Shown piece by piece: positions 8,666 to 18,500 of a stretch of 64,000 nt of DNA. Position numbers and translations under genes: made by a program. Each line of letters opens with the position of its first letter. Positions within the stretch are counted from its first letter, which is position 1. The notes beneath the pieces are model-generated. The model was not told where the DNA came from. It did not search any database and saw only the letters and a program-made list of their open reading frames with translations. The DNA comes from Desulfocorpusculum sp964414345 (GTDB taxonomy: Bacteria; Desulfobacterota; Desulfocorpusculales; Desulfocorpusculum), in assembly GCA_964414345.1 (NCBI GenBank), contig CAYPWF010000005.1, forward strand, positions 1-64,000, read 5' to 3'.

Positions 8666-9865
8666 CTATAAACTCCCTTTCTGATGGGATGAGTGTACGG
8701 TATTGGTTCGCAAGGCCAGCTGGCGAACCAGGTCTTGACAATGCCTTAGCTGAAGCAGCTCCTCCATATCAGCCTTGACCATTATGCTCACCAACTCACG
8801 GAATCCCACCTTGGGCTCCCAGCCCAACTTTTTTTGCGCTTTGCTAAAATCCCCGCGCAAGACCTCCACCTCTGTAGGTCGGAAATACCGCGGGTCTATT
8901 CTAACCAGTACCGCGCCGGGCTTCAGCAAGTCATGCTTGAAAGGTATTTCCATGGAGCATGCTTCTGTGGATTCCAGGCAAGAAAACAATGTAGGCTTAT
9001 TCTCCACAGAAGCCAAAATCCCCACCTCCTCGGTCCCGGAGCCCTGCCATCTAAGCTCCATGCCAGCCTCAAGGAAGGCCCTCTCACAGAATTCCCTCAC
9101 ACTGTGGCATTCTCCTGTGGCCACCACAAAGTCCTCAGGCTCATCCAGCTGGAGGATCCGCCACATGACTTCCACGTAATCTGGAGCATATCCCCAATCC
9201 CTCTTTGCCTCCAGATTCCCCAGATACACGCACCTTTCCAAACCCAGGCGAATGCGTGCCACGGCCCTTGTTATTTTTCTGGTCACAAAGGTCTCACCAC
9301 GACGGGGAGATTCGTGATTGAAGAGAATCCCGTTGGAGGCAAAAAGCCCGTATGCTTCTCTGTAATTGCGAACCATGTGGAAAGCGTATACTTTGGCCGC
9401 CGCGTAGGGACTCCTGGGCTGGAAAGGTGTCTCCTCGCTCTGGGGGGGAGGAGCCGCCCCAAACATCTCTGAAGAGGAAGCCTGATAGAAACGGGCCTTG
9501 AGCCCGCTTCTCCTCAAGGCTTCCAGCAACCTGGTGGTGCCAAGCCCCACCACGTCCCCTGTGTAGTCAGGCATGTCAAAACTGACCCTCACATGACTCT
9601 GGGCAGCCAAATGGTAGACCTCATCGGGCATCACATTGTATACCAGGTGGGCAAGCTGACCCGAGTCCGACAAGTCTCCGTAATGCAGAAAAAGCCTGGC
9701 CCCGGGTTCATGAGGATCTGTATAGATGTGCTCTATGCGATCTGTGTTGAAGGTACTTGAGCGCCTGATCAGGCCGTGCACCCGGTAGCCCTTGGAAAGG
9801 AGCAACTCTGCCAGATAAGAGCCATCCTGCCCGGTGATCCCGGTAATAAGAGCCGTCTTGCTCAT
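8666..9865 (-). CDS. gmd: GDP-mannose 4,6-dehydratase
   Basis: Converts GDP-D-mannose to GDP-4-keto-6-deoxy-D-mannose, the substrate of Fcl downstream. The product has 399 residues. The N-terminal NAD(P) motif is ALITGITGQDGSYLAELLL, the active-site region holds SSSEMFG and YAAAKVYAFHMVRNYREAYG, and FNHESPRRGETFVTRKI is diagnostic for GMD. It is longer than most GMDs (about 345-375): extra residues precede the DPRYFRPTEVE motif and there is a C-terminal tail. The gene has its own promoter at 9916-9944. Confidence 0.95.
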   Translation of the reverse strand: MSKTALITGITGQDGSYLAELLLSKGYRVHGLIRRSSTFNTDRIEHIYTDPHEPGARLFLHYGDLSDSGQLAHLVYNVMPDEVYHLAAQSHVRVSFDMPDYTGDVVGLGTTRLLEALRRSGLKARFYQASSSEMFGAAPPPQSEETPFQPRSPYAAAKVYAFHMVRNYREAYGLFASNGILFNHESPRRGETFVTRKITRAVARIRLGLERCVYLGNLEAKRDWGYAPDYVEVMWRILQLDEPEDFVVATGECHSVREFCERAFLEAGMELRWQGSGTEEVGILASVENKPTLFSCLESTEACSMEIPFKHDLLKPGAVLVRIDPRYFRPTEVEVLRGDFSKAQKKLGWEPKVGFRELVSIMVKADMEELLQLRHCQDLVRQLALRTNTVHSSHQKGSL

Positions 9866-9915
9866 TTGCCCTGAATCCCAGTTTGAATGAAAAATGTTTG
9901 AGCCTTTGCAACCGT

Positions 9916-9944
9916 ATGCTAGCCAAGGAAAGCGGCGGCGTCAA
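9916..9944 (-). promoter_or_regulatory. sigma-70-type promoter for gmd-fcl
   Basis: TTGACG (9939-9944) and TAGCAT (9916-9921) on the minus strand are 17 bases apart. This suggests the fucose genes are transcribed independently of the benzoyl-CoA operon upstream. Confidence 0.55.
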
Positions 9945-10085
9945 TTGAGGAGAAAAGGCAGAATCCAGGGCAAGCCAGAAGGGGGCAGGCGAACTCATAA
10001 AGAGCCCCCTTCGGCCAGGCAAGGTCCCAGGGGAAGGGCTTCAGGGGGAACGGACCTGCCATGGCCGAGAAGGGATTCTCTTGGA

Positions 10086-11186
10086 TCAAAAATCAGGCTC
10101 CAGCACTATCCTGCGGGTAATGTTACCAGAGTGAGCTTCCTCGAAAGCCTCCTTTATCTGGCTCATGGGCCTTGTCTGGAGGAAAGGCTCTATCTGGATC
10201 TTTCCTTTCTGAACCATCTCCAGCACCACCGGATAATACTTGGGCAGGCATCCCCATGTGCCTATTATCTCGGCGTCAAAGGCCATGAGTCTTGAGATGC
10301 TGTACTCGTTTTTGGCCATTCCGAAGCCTACCACCACCAGTTTCCCCACAAAGGACAGAAGGGTCAGGGCTATGTCCTGGCCTGCCTTGGTGCCCGTTAC
10401 CTCGAAGATCTTCCATCCCCAGTTGTGAGGGAGCTTGTTGGCTTTGCATGTTTCACGGAACTCGTTCTGAATCGTCTTTACGTCTTTGTCCTTGGAGTTG
10501 ATTATGGCATCAGCCCCAAACTTCAAAGACCTCTCCAACTTCTCCTGGTTGCGCGCTATGGCCACCACATAGCGGGCACCCAAGGCCTTGACCATTTGAG
10601 TCATGTAAACCCCCACCCCGCCGGTTGCTCCTATCACAACAGCCAAATCTCCTTCTTTGAAACCGGCCCTCATGGCCGCCTGGTAGGGGGTGGTTACAGC
10701 GTCGGCCACAACCGCGTAGTGGGAGAGGGGAATCCCTTTGGTATCCTCTATCACGCACAGATCCTGAGACGGCACCGGGATATGACTGGAAAAACCCCCG
10801 TAAGGCCCCAGGCTGTTGCCTGGCATTTTCTGGGCCAGACACCTGTTACCCCGGCCGGCCGCGCAAATGGGGCAGTTATTGCAAGGCATGACGGCTGGGA
10901 CTATCACCTTCTTTCCCAGAAGATCTCCAGCCACAACAGTGCCGCTGATCTCGTGGCCTAGGGTCAGGGGAGGCTTCTCCACTGTGGGCACCCCATCATA
11001 GAAATAACCCAAATCCGTGTGACAGACCCCGCATCCCGCCACCTCCACCAGGGACTCCCCCGGCTTCAGCTCGGGCACGTCCAGTTCAGCCCTTTCCAGT
11101 ACCCCTTGCGTCACTTCGCCGGTCTCCCTGTTCTTGCTCCAGGGAGTCTTCATCTGCCATGTCTGGATCTTCTGGGGCGCTGCCAT
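10086..11186 (-). CDS. had: 6-hydroxycyclohex-1-ene-1-carbonyl-CoA dehydrogenase
   Basis: Zinc-containing medium-chain alcohol dehydrogenase that oxidises 6-hydroxycyclohex-1-ene-1-carbonyl-CoA to the 6-oxo compound with NAD+; this is the step between Dch and Oah. The 366-residue protein shows the catalytic zinc region CGVCHTDLGY and GHEISG, the structural zinc cysteines in CNNCPICAAGRGNRC, and the nucleotide-binding glycines GATGGVGVYM. AAGGAGG stands 6 bases before the ATG. It is the last gene of the bam operon. Specific naming rests on similarity plus its place among oah, dch and bamB-I. Confidence 0.9.
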   Translation of the reverse strand: MAAPQKIQTWQMKTPWSKNRETGEVTQGVLERAELDVPELKPGESLVEVAGCGVCHTDLGYFYDGVPTVEKPPLTLGHEISGTVVAGDLLGKKVIVPAVMPCNNCPICAAGRGNRCLAQKMPGNSLGPYGGFSSHIPVPSQDLCVIEDTKGIPLSHYAVVADAVTTPYQAAMRAGFKEGDLAVVIGATGGVGVYMTQMVKALGARYVVAIARNQEKLERSLKFGADAIINSKDKDVKTIQNEFRETCKANKLPHNWGWKIFEVTGTKAGQDIALTLLSFVGKLVVVGFGMAKNEYSISRLMAFDAEIIGTWGCLPKYYPVVLEMVQKGKIQIEPFLQTRPMSQIKEAFEEAHSGNITRRIVLEPDF

Positions 11187-11202
11187 GGGAACCTCCTTTC
11201 TC

Positions 11203-11257
11203 CTTCCTCTGGTCGGTCTCGCCTATCTGGTCTGTTCTGTCTGTCTGGTCTATTTCG
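11203..11257. repeat. short purine/pyrimidine repeat in the had leader
   Basis: On the minus strand this spacer is built of CAGA-type units (ATAGACCAGACAG, AACAGACCAGATAG, GACCAGAGGAA). The same series, slightly shorter, lies just upstream of bamI at 12223-12260. In both places it ends near the ribosome-binding region of the next gene. It may be slippage-derived. Confidence 0.6.
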
Positions 11258-11323
11258 TGGGTTAGCAGCCTTGGGTTGGCTGAGTCAGGGAGACAGGGGG
11301 TCAAAGGCCCCCATCTTTGCGAC

Positions 11324-11521
11324 TCACCCCTCCCTTGCCGGCCTGGTATAGATGACCTTGAACCGCTCAAGGTTCGCTTCAAGACATGAGCGGCACTCCC
11401 CTTCCTCTGCAGGGGGGAGGGGCTCCAAACGCACCTCCAAACCTAGGGAGCGGTAGAGCTCCACAGCCTCGCTCAGCCTGGGCTCTGCTGCTACAAACTG
11501 CTTGGTCCAACCATCTTCCAT
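11324..11521 (-). CDS. small protein of unknown function in the bam operon
   Basis: A 65-residue open frame between bamI and had, in the same direction. I do not recognise the family. It is hydrophilic, with an N-terminal helical region (AVELYRSLGLEVRLEPLPP) and a CRSC pair followed by FKVIYTR, which could bind metal. The ATG at 11521 with an AGGG about 9 bases upstream is preferred over an in-frame TTG at 11548. Its position in an otherwise functional operon and protein-like composition suggest it is real, perhaps an accessory factor for Had or the reductase (inference). Confidence 0.6.
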   Translation of the reverse strand: MEDGWTKQFVAAEPRLSEAVELYRSLGLEVRLEPLPPAEEGECRSCLEANLERFKVIYTRPAREG

Positions 11522-11600
11522 GCTGATTTTCCCTATCGGAGCTGCCAAGTCCTACCCGGCCTGTTGCTCAAGGCTAAAAGCCTACAACTTCCCCCCATAT

Positions 11601-12215
11601 CTATTTCACCCTTTCCCCTCCCCCTCCGAGAGAGGGAGATGCCATGGCCTCGATCAAGACAAAGGCCGCCTGCAAGGCCGAAGTGGGGCAAAGCGGGAAA
11701 CACTCCCTGCACTCCCAGCAGACCTTGGAAGCTATCTCAGGTATGAAACTGATCTCCCGCCTGGTCCCCCGGTCTATGAACCCCACGGCGTTCAACTTCT
11801 TTATCTCCGCACAGTACCTAACACAAAGCCCGCAAAGGATACAGAAAGAAGCCTCTTTTTCGAACCGATCGGGGTCGGCTCCATATTCCCGACCCAACTC
11901 CACCAGAACCGGTGAATGAGGTGCGTGGGCCAAAAGCAGCTCCAGGATACTTTTTCGAATCATGTCGATTTTGGGCGACCTTGTCTTAACCACCAAATCC
12001 TCTTCCACCTGATATAGACATGCCGCCACCAACCTTGACCTGCCTCGACTCTCCACCTCCACCGTGCAGATCCTACAGGCCCCGTAAGGCTCCAGTTTTT
12101 CATGATGGCAAAGGGTGGGGATACTTATCCCTTGCTTCTCAGATGCCTGAAGAATGGTCATCCCTTCTTTTGCCGCAACCTCCTTGCCGTCTATCTCCAG
12201 CCTTATGTCACTCAT
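11601..12215 (-). CDS. bamI: BamI, NuoG-like iron-sulfur subunit of class II benzoyl-CoA reductase
   Basis: 204-residue iron-sulfur protein resembling the N-terminus of NuoG or a hydrogenase gamma subunit. It has an N-terminal [2Fe-2S] domain (CHHEKLEPYGACRIC, then a C in AACLYQ) and two [4Fe-4S] clusters (CILCGLCVRYC and CWECRECFPLCP). It should link BamH flavin chemistry to the rest of the complex. The ATG at 12215 has GAGGAA about 9 bases upstream and begins at MSDIRLEIDG; a 22-codon in-frame extension upstream consists of repeat sequence and is unlikely to be translated. Confidence 0.85.
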   Translation of the reverse strand: MSDIRLEIDGKEVAAKEGMTILQASEKQGISIPTLCHHEKLEPYGACRICTVEVESRGRSRLVAACLYQVEEDLVVKTRSPKIDMIRKSILELLLAHAPHSPVLVELGREYGADPDRFEKEASFCILCGLCVRYCAEIKKLNAVGFIDRGTRREISFIPEIASKVCWECRECFPLCPTSALQAAFVLIEAMASPSLGGGGERVK

Positions 12216-12222
12216 CTCGGGG

Positions 12223-12260
12223 TTCCTCTGGTCTATCTGGTCTGTTCCGTCTATTTCGAC
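12223..12260. repeat. short purine/pyrimidine repeat in the bamI leader
   Basis: Minus-strand sequence AACAGACCAGATAGACC followed by AGAGGAA, nearly the same as the spacer before had at 11203-11257. The AGAGGAA at its end acts as the likely ribosome-binding site of bamI. Confidence 0.6.
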
Positions 12261-12318
12261 TGTTTGGCCCATGGGGCGCAACGGCCCTTGGAATCGTCTT
12301 CTTTCCGTGTCCGCGCCT

Positions 12319-14235
12319 TTATCCCTTAACCTCGGGTGCGGCCCCCTGCTGCACTCCGACGGGCACGGGCTGCCCGGAGATCTTCTTCACAGCATTGAAG
12401 CGGGACGGACACACCTCGAAACAGGTCCCACACTTGGTACATTTTTCCTGGTCGATGACGTGCACCACTTTTTTCCCACCGGTTACAGCCCCGGCTGGAC
12501 ATTTCCTAAGGCAATTCATGCAGGCCTTGCATTTCTCAGGGTCTATATAGTAGGAGATCAAATTCTTGCAGGAAAGGGCCGGGCATCTTTTCTCGCGCAC
12601 ATGGGCCTCGTACTCTTCCCTGAAGTATTGCAAAGTGCTGAGGAAAGGATTGGGGGCGGTCCTGCCCAGGGCGCAAAGGGAGGCCTCCTTGGCAACTACA
12701 GCCAATTCCTCCAGGAGCTGTATATCCCCTTCTTTGCCCTCCCCTCGGGTTATGCGGGTGAGCAGTTTCAACATCTGTCTGACCCCCTCCCGACAGGGCA
12801 CGCATTTCCCGCAGGACTCGTCTGTGAGGAATTCCAGGAAATACCTGGCCACATCAACCATGCAGGTATCCTCGTCCATGACGATCATCCCGCCTGAGCC
12901 CATCATGGATCCGGCCTGGGAAAGCTCGTCGAAACCCACTTGCATATCCAGCAGGCTCTCAGGAAGGCAGCCCCCTGAAGGGCCTCCGGTCTGCACTGCC
13001 TTGAAGGCCTTCCCGCCTGGGATACCGCCGCCGATGTTGTAAATGATCTGCCTCAGGGTGGTTCCCATGGGCACTTCCACAAGGCCTGTGTTGGTTATCT
13101 TCCCCACCAGGGAAAAGATCTTAGTTCCTTTGCTGGTGTCCGTTCCAAATTCACAGAACCAATCAGCCCCTTTGTTTATGATGAGGGGCACATTGGCCCA
13201 GGTCTCCACATTGTTAAGGACGCTGGGCCGGTCCCATACCCCTTTTATGGCCGTATGAATATACTTGGGCCTGGGCTCCCCAACCTTCCCCTCCAGGGCG
13301 GTCATGAGGGCGCTGGATTCCCCGGACACAAAAGCCCCTGCCCCTCTGTGCACCTTTACCTCAAAATCAAAACCCGAGCCCAATATGTTCTTGCCCAAAA
13401 GGCCTTTTTCCATAGCCGTTTCTATGGCATGGCCGACATTTTCCACAGCAAGAGGATACTCCTGCCTCACATAGATAAATCCCTGGTGGGCCCCCACTGC
13501 GTAGCCCCCTATGACCAGACCCTCCAGAACCGAGTGCGGATTCCCCTCGAGCAGGCTCCTGTCCATGTAGGCCCCGGGGTCTCCCTCGTCGGCATTCACA
13601 ATCACATATTTGGTATCGCCTGGAGCCTTTCTGGATTCCTCCCATTTTCGGCCTGTAGGGAATCCCCCGCCCCCTCTTCCCCTTAAATTGGATCTCTTGA
13701 CCTCTTCCACCACCTGTTCGGGGCTCATCTGAAAAAGCACCTTGGCAAGAGCAGAGTATCCCCCCAGGGCCAAATAATCCTCCAGGCTCTTGGGATCAAT
13801 GCTGCCGTTTGAGCCAAGCACAACTCGCTGTTGGTTCTTGTAAAAGGGGATATCTGATTCATGCACTATCTTCTGTCCGGTTCCGGGCTCCTCGTACAGA
13901 AGCCTCTCCAGGAGCTTGTTTTGCTTTACGGTCTCCGAGACTATTTCAGGCACATCTTCGGGCTGCACCTTCAGGTAGCATATGCCTTCAGGATGGATGA
14001 CTATGATGGGACCTCTTTCGCAGAAGCCGTGACAGCCCGTCCTCCTAAGCTCAACATCCCCTTCCAGGCCTTGTTTCTTGAGCTCCTCCTGGATGGCCAC
14101 AGCCACTTCCCTGCTTCTGGCAGCATGACAAGCCGATCCAGAACACAAGGAAATACAGCGTCTGTGAGGGTCTCTTCTGGAAAGAATCTCCTTCCTTAGC
14201 TCTTCCAGTTCAGCGGGTGAATTTATCCTGGGCAT
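12319..14235 (-). CDS. bamH: BamH, NuoF-like flavin subunit of class II benzoyl-CoA reductase
   Basis: 638-residue NuoF/HoxF-type protein. Domains in order: a thioredoxin-like [2Fe-2S] domain (CSGSAC at about 31-36 and GCHGFC at 68-72); the FMN/NAD(P)H domain with RGRGGGGFPTGRKW near 185-198; the NuoF [4Fe-4S] motif CGKCVPCREG; and two C-terminal ferredoxin clusters, CKACMNCLRKCP and CTKCGTCFEVCP. In the Geobacter model BamGHI couples NAD(P)H to the Hdr-like subunits, presumably by flavin-based electron bifurcation. It lies 9 bases after bamG. Confidence 0.9.
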   Translation of the reverse strand: MPRINSPAELEELRKEILSRRDPHRRCISLCSGSACHAARSREVAVAIQEELKKQGLEGDVELRRTGCHGFCERGPIIVIHPEGICYLKVQPEDVPEIVSETVKQNKLLERLLYEEPGTGQKIVHESDIPFYKNQQRVVLGSNGSIDPKSLEDYLALGGYSALAKVLFQMSPEQVVEEVKRSNLRGRGGGGFPTGRKWEESRKAPGDTKYVIVNADEGDPGAYMDRSLLEGNPHSVLEGLVIGGYAVGAHQGFIYVRQEYPLAVENVGHAIETAMEKGLLGKNILGSGFDFEVKVHRGAGAFVSGESSALMTALEGKVGEPRPKYIHTAIKGVWDRPSVLNNVETWANVPLIINKGADWFCEFGTDTSKGTKIFSLVGKITNTGLVEVPMGTTLRQIIYNIGGGIPGGKAFKAVQTGGPSGGCLPESLLDMQVGFDELSQAGSMMGSGGMIVMDEDTCMVDVARYFLEFLTDESCGKCVPCREGVRQMLKLLTRITRGEGKEGDIQLLEELAVVAKEASLCALGRTAPNPFLSTLQYFREEYEAHVREKRCPALSCKNLISYYIDPEKCKACMNCLRKCPAGAVTGGKKVVHVIDQEKCTKCGTCFEVCPSRFNAVKKISGQPVPVGVQQGAAPEVKG

Positions 14236-14244
14236 TGTCCCGTC

Positions 14245-14712
14245 CTACTCGTATTGATTGAGCACTTCTGATGTTTTGGAGGGCGCCATGGCCCCGTAAG
14301 TTTTCCCGTCTATTTCCATGACCGGCCCCAGAGCGCAGCATCCCAGACAATTCACTGTTTCCAGGCTGAACTTAAGATTTGCATCGGTCTCTCCGGCCCT
14401 TATCCCGGTCAAACCCTCCACGGACTCCAGGACCCTCTGGGCCCCCCGCACATGACAAGCGGTACCCATGCAGATATGGATCTCGTGACGGCCTTTGGGC
14501 ACCAAACTGAAGGCCTTGTAAAAAGTGGCTATGTGCTGAATGCGGCTAAGGGGCACATCCAGCCTTTGGCTGACCCTCTCCAAGGCCTCTTTGGGGAGCC
14601 AGTGGATTTCCCTTTGAATCTCCAGCAGCACCTGGATAAGAGAGCTGGCATCTCCGTCATACTTGTCTAGGATTTCATCCAGTTTGCCCCTGTCCATGGC
14701 CTCCTCGTCCAT
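14245..14712 (-). CDS. bamG: BamG, NuoE-like [2Fe-2S] subunit of class II benzoyl-CoA reductase
   Basis: 155-residue NuoE family protein with an N-terminal helical part and a thioredoxin-like [2Fe-2S] domain. The four ligand cysteines are in CMGTACHVRGA and CLGCCALGP. The start at 14712 is uncertain: an in-frame ATG five codons later has AGGAGG directly upstream. It is immediately followed by bamH, its expected partner, as NuoE is with NuoF. Confidence 0.9.
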   Translation of the reverse strand: MDEEAMDRGKLDEILDKYDGDASSLIQVLLEIQREIHWLPKEALERVSQRLDVPLSRIQHIATFYKAFSLVPKGRHEIHICMGTACHVRGAQRVLESVEGLTGIRAGETDANLKFSLETVNCLGCCALGPVMEIDGKTYGAMAPSKTSEVLNQYE

Positions 14713-14814
14713 ACGGTTTCTCTTTTAGTGATTTTTTTATCATCCAATCCGCATTGAATTTATGCCTGTCAGACGGACCAAGCAATTTACCTCCCCGGTC
14801 CCCCAGGACTGCCT

Positions 14815-15579
14815 TCAAGCCAAGGCAAAGCTCTTGGCCTCTCCGTCATACCTTATAAGACCTTTTCTGGAAAGGCCTATGAGCTGCTTGGATACTTGAG
14901 AGCCGCTAAGCCCCAGTCGCTCGGCTATCTGCCCTGTGGAAAGAGGGGTTCTTGCAAGCAGAAGAGCTATCTCCTGTTTTTCCAATTCCTCCAGGATGGT
15001 CTGGCGAATCAGAGCCTTGCCCTCCTGGCTCCCGAAAAACCTCACATATTCTTGCTCAGACCTTGAAAGCTTGAGCCTTTCCGCCATGGCAAGCCTTATG
15101 TAGGGAACCAGCCTTGCAGCAGCCTCCAGGCCGATTCCAACTCTAGCCTGGTCGGCCCCCTCTCCTGTACCCAGGGGCCCGAGCTTGGTCAGCTTCTTGG
15201 CAAAGTCATTCATTACCTCGGCGAACCTAATCCCTTCGGAAGCGCTCACCCACTCCAATCTGAGCCTCTCAGGACTCAGGCCTATGTGTTCCAGGATTGC
15301 TTTCCCCACATATACCATGCCCAAGGCGTCATAATTCCCCTCTGTAATGTAATGGCACTCTCCGGGCCAACATCCGCCTATGAAGACCCCGTCCGCCCCA
15401 CCTGTGAAGGCCTTCAGTACGAAAGAGATATCTACCCTGCCGGAGCACATTAAACGCACCAGCCTCACGTAAGGAGGGTACTGATAACGGGAAACCCCTG
15501 CCAAATCCGCCCCTGCGTAACAACACCAGTTGCAGGAAAACCCTATTATCCTGGGCTTGAATTGAAAACCAGCGCTCAT
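14815..15579 (-). CDS. bamF: BamF, MvhD-like subunit with a C-terminal winged helix
   Basis: The first ~120 residues are an MvhD/hydrogenase-delta domain that binds a [2Fe-2S] cluster and links an Hdr-type FAD protein to an electron donor; key motifs are CNWCCYAGAD, MCSGRVD and GCWPGECHY. The remaining ~130 residues are not part of the short MvhD. They end in a winged-helix motif, LSTGQIAERLGLSGSQVSKQ, followed by GLIRYDG. Homologues in some aromatic degraders carry selenocysteine; here the corresponding positions are cysteine codons. The ATG at 15579 (254 residues) lies 4 bases after the bamE stop. Confidence 0.85.
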   Translation of the reverse strand: MSAGFQFKPRIIGFSCNWCCYAGADLAGVSRYQYPPYVRLVRLMCSGRVDISFVLKAFTGGADGVFIGGCWPGECHYITEGNYDALGMVYVGKAILEHIGLSPERLRLEWVSASEGIRFAEVMNDFAKKLTKLGPLGTGEGADQARVGIGLEAAARLVPYIRLAMAERLKLSRSEQEYVRFFGSQEGKALIRQTILEELEKQEIALLLARTPLSTGQIAERLGLSGSQVSKQLIGLSRKGLIRYDGEAKSFALA

Positions 15580-15583
15580 GATC

Positions 15584-18500
15584 TTAACGTCCTCCGGTTC
15601 CCGTGGCCTTTTTTTCCTCTTCCAGGTTTTGCTCCAGATCAAAAAGCAGTCCTTCTATCTGTGCGTACACTTGCTCGTCCTTGTAATGCTTGAGGAAAAT
15701 GGCCCCTGTGGGACACTTGGTGTTGCAAAGCCCGTCCCCTTTGCAAAGCACAGGATTCACGCTGGCCTTTCGGCCCTGGGGGGTGTCGCGGAACTCTATG
15801 GCCCCATAAGTACAGCAGGAGATACAGGCCCCACAGCCCACACACCTCTGCTCCTCCACATCACAGACGGATCCAGAGGCCACTATTCTGTCCTGGGAAA
15901 GCAGGGTTAGGACTCGGCCGGCAGCGCCATAGGCCTGGGAGACAGCCTCTGGAATATGCTTTGGATAGTGGGCAATGCCGCAAAGATAAACCCCGTCAGC
16001 TCCGAAATCCACAGGCCTGAGCTTTACATGAGCCTCCTGGAAAAATCCGTCCGGGTTTAGGTTCACCTTGAACAACTGGGCCAACTCCCTGGTTTTGGCC
16101 GAGGGGATAACTGCCGCCGCCAAGGCCACTAGATCAACACTTAGTTCCAGTTTCTTGCCCAGCACATAGTCCGGACAGCTCACTTTAAGGACACTTCTGC
16201 CTTCCTCTGTGGCCGCCTCAACCTCGGGCATACTCTGGGGTTCATACCTTATGAATCTAACACCTTTTTCGGCCGCTTCTCTGTAAGAGTCCTCCCTGAA
16301 GCCATAGGTCCTCATGTCCCTGAAAAGAACGTAGACGTCCAAAGCGGGGTTCAGCTCCTTGAGCAGAAGGGCGTTTTTCACCGAATGGCTACAGCATATT
16401 CTGGAGCAGTAATTCCTCTCCTGATTCCTGCAGCCCACACACTGGATCATGGCAATGCTTTGGGCTCCCAGAATCCTTTCATCCTTCTTGGCTATGAGCT
16501 CTTCCAGCTCTATGTTGGTAAGCACCCTGGGATCTTGCCCGTAGAGATATTCGGTGGGCTTGTACTCCTCTGCTCCTGTGGCTATCACAGCCGCCCCATG
16601 CCGGATCTCCTGCATTCTCCCCTGCGACCTGACACTCGTTGTGAAATTGCCCACATAGCCCTTGCAGCCCAGGATGGAGGCCCCAAGGAGCACGTGTATC
16701 AGGGGATGCCGGTTGACCTTTTCAATGAGATGTCCCAAATAGTTCTGGACGTCTATTCCCTCCAGGGTGTAATGGAGCCTTCGCGCTATCCCTCCCAGCT
16801 CATCCTCCTTCTCCAGCAGGTACACTTCATGGCCCTGCTCCGCTATGCTGAGGGCGCAGGTCATACCCGCAATCCCACCTCCCACAACCAGGGCCCTCTT
16901 GTCCACAGGAAGGTAGAATTCTTCCAGAGGCTCCAGCATCGTGCTTCTGGCCACAGACATTCTGACTATGTCCTTGGCCTTCTCTGTGGCCTCCTCTTTC
17001 TCCCTGGAGTGGACCCAGGAACAATGCTCCCTGATGTTAGCCATGTCAAAGAAATACTGGTTGATGCCGGCCATGCGCAGGGTGTCCCTAAACAAGGGCT
17101 CGTGTGTCCTTGGAGTGCATGCAGCCACTATCACTCTGTTGAGGCCCTTCTCCTGTATGGTGTCCGCTATGGCCTTGGCAGAATCGCTGGAGCAGGAGAA
17201 AAGCTGCTCCTGGGCATGGGCCACATGGGGTAGGCTTAGGGCGTAATCCACCACAGAGGGGACATCCACCACACGTCCTATATTGGCCCCACAGTGGCAA
17301 ACAAAAACTCCCACTCTGGGTTCCTCTTGGGATACATCTCTCTCAGCAGGGTAAACCCGCTCAGTGGCCAGCTTTCCTCGCCTTCGCCTCAAGAGCTCCC
17401 CGCATTTTGAGCCGGCTCCGCTTGCACTCACAACGCTCTCTGGTATGTCCACTGGCCCCTGGAAGGCGCCGCTTACATAGATGCCGGGACGGGTTGTCTC
17501 TATGGGATTGCCTGGGTTTGTTTTGCAGAAACCGTGCTCATTCAGCTCTATGCCGAATATCTTAGCCAGATCCTCTGCCCCCGCGGGCGGCCTCAGGCCC
17601 ACGGACAAGACCACCATGTCAAACTCCTCTTCCTTGACCCCCTCCTCGAAGGTGGAATACCTTATTCTTACCCCTTTGGTCTCAGGGTTCTCCCCAACCA
17701 CCGAGACGTAGCTTCTCACAAACCTGATACCCGGCAAGCGCTCTGTTCTTTGGTAAAACCTCTCGAAATCCTTCCCGTAGGATCGGATGTCGTTGTGGAA
17801 TATGGTGCATTGGGCCTCGGCGTCATGATCCTTGGTAAGGATCACCTGTTTTTGGGTGTATGTGCAGCAGACCGCCGAACAGTAGCTGTTCCCCCCCGGC
17901 AAAACGGTCCTGGAGCCCACGCAATGGATCCAAGCCAGCTTCCTGGGATGTTTTAGATCCGAAGCCCTTCTTATCTCCCCCTCATAGGGACCAGTGGAGC
18001 AAAGTATCCTCTCGTACTCCAGGCTGGTGACCACATTGTGGAAACGGCCGTAACCGTACCGCTCCAACATCTGCCGGTCCACTATTTTGTAGCCTGGAGA
18101 CAGTATGACAGCCCCCACCTTCACTTCCACCCTCTCTGGTTTCTGGGTGAAATCTATGGCCTTGTTCTTACATACGGTCTGGCAGATCCTACATTTCTTT
18201 TCCTTGAGATAAAGGCAGTTCTCGTCGATGTATGTGACCAGGGGGATGGCCTGTGAAAAGTATATGTGGATGGCCTTGTTCTTGGATATGTCCTGGTTGA
18301 AGGGATCGGGGACTTTCACAGGGCAATATTCCACGCAGGTTGTACAGCCGGTGCACACATCCTCCAACACATACCTGGGCTTTTTCACCAGGGTCACTCT
18401 AAAGTCCCCGGGTTCTCCCTCAAGCCTCTCCACCTCCGTATAGGTCATGATCTCTATGTTCTGGTGCCTGCTGCATTCGATGAACTTGGGAGACTCTATG

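Noticed and set aside
15440..15579. Possible selenocysteine (in-frame UGA) in BamF
   Set aside because: The positions expected for selenocysteine are read as ordinary cysteine codons and the frame has no internal UGA.
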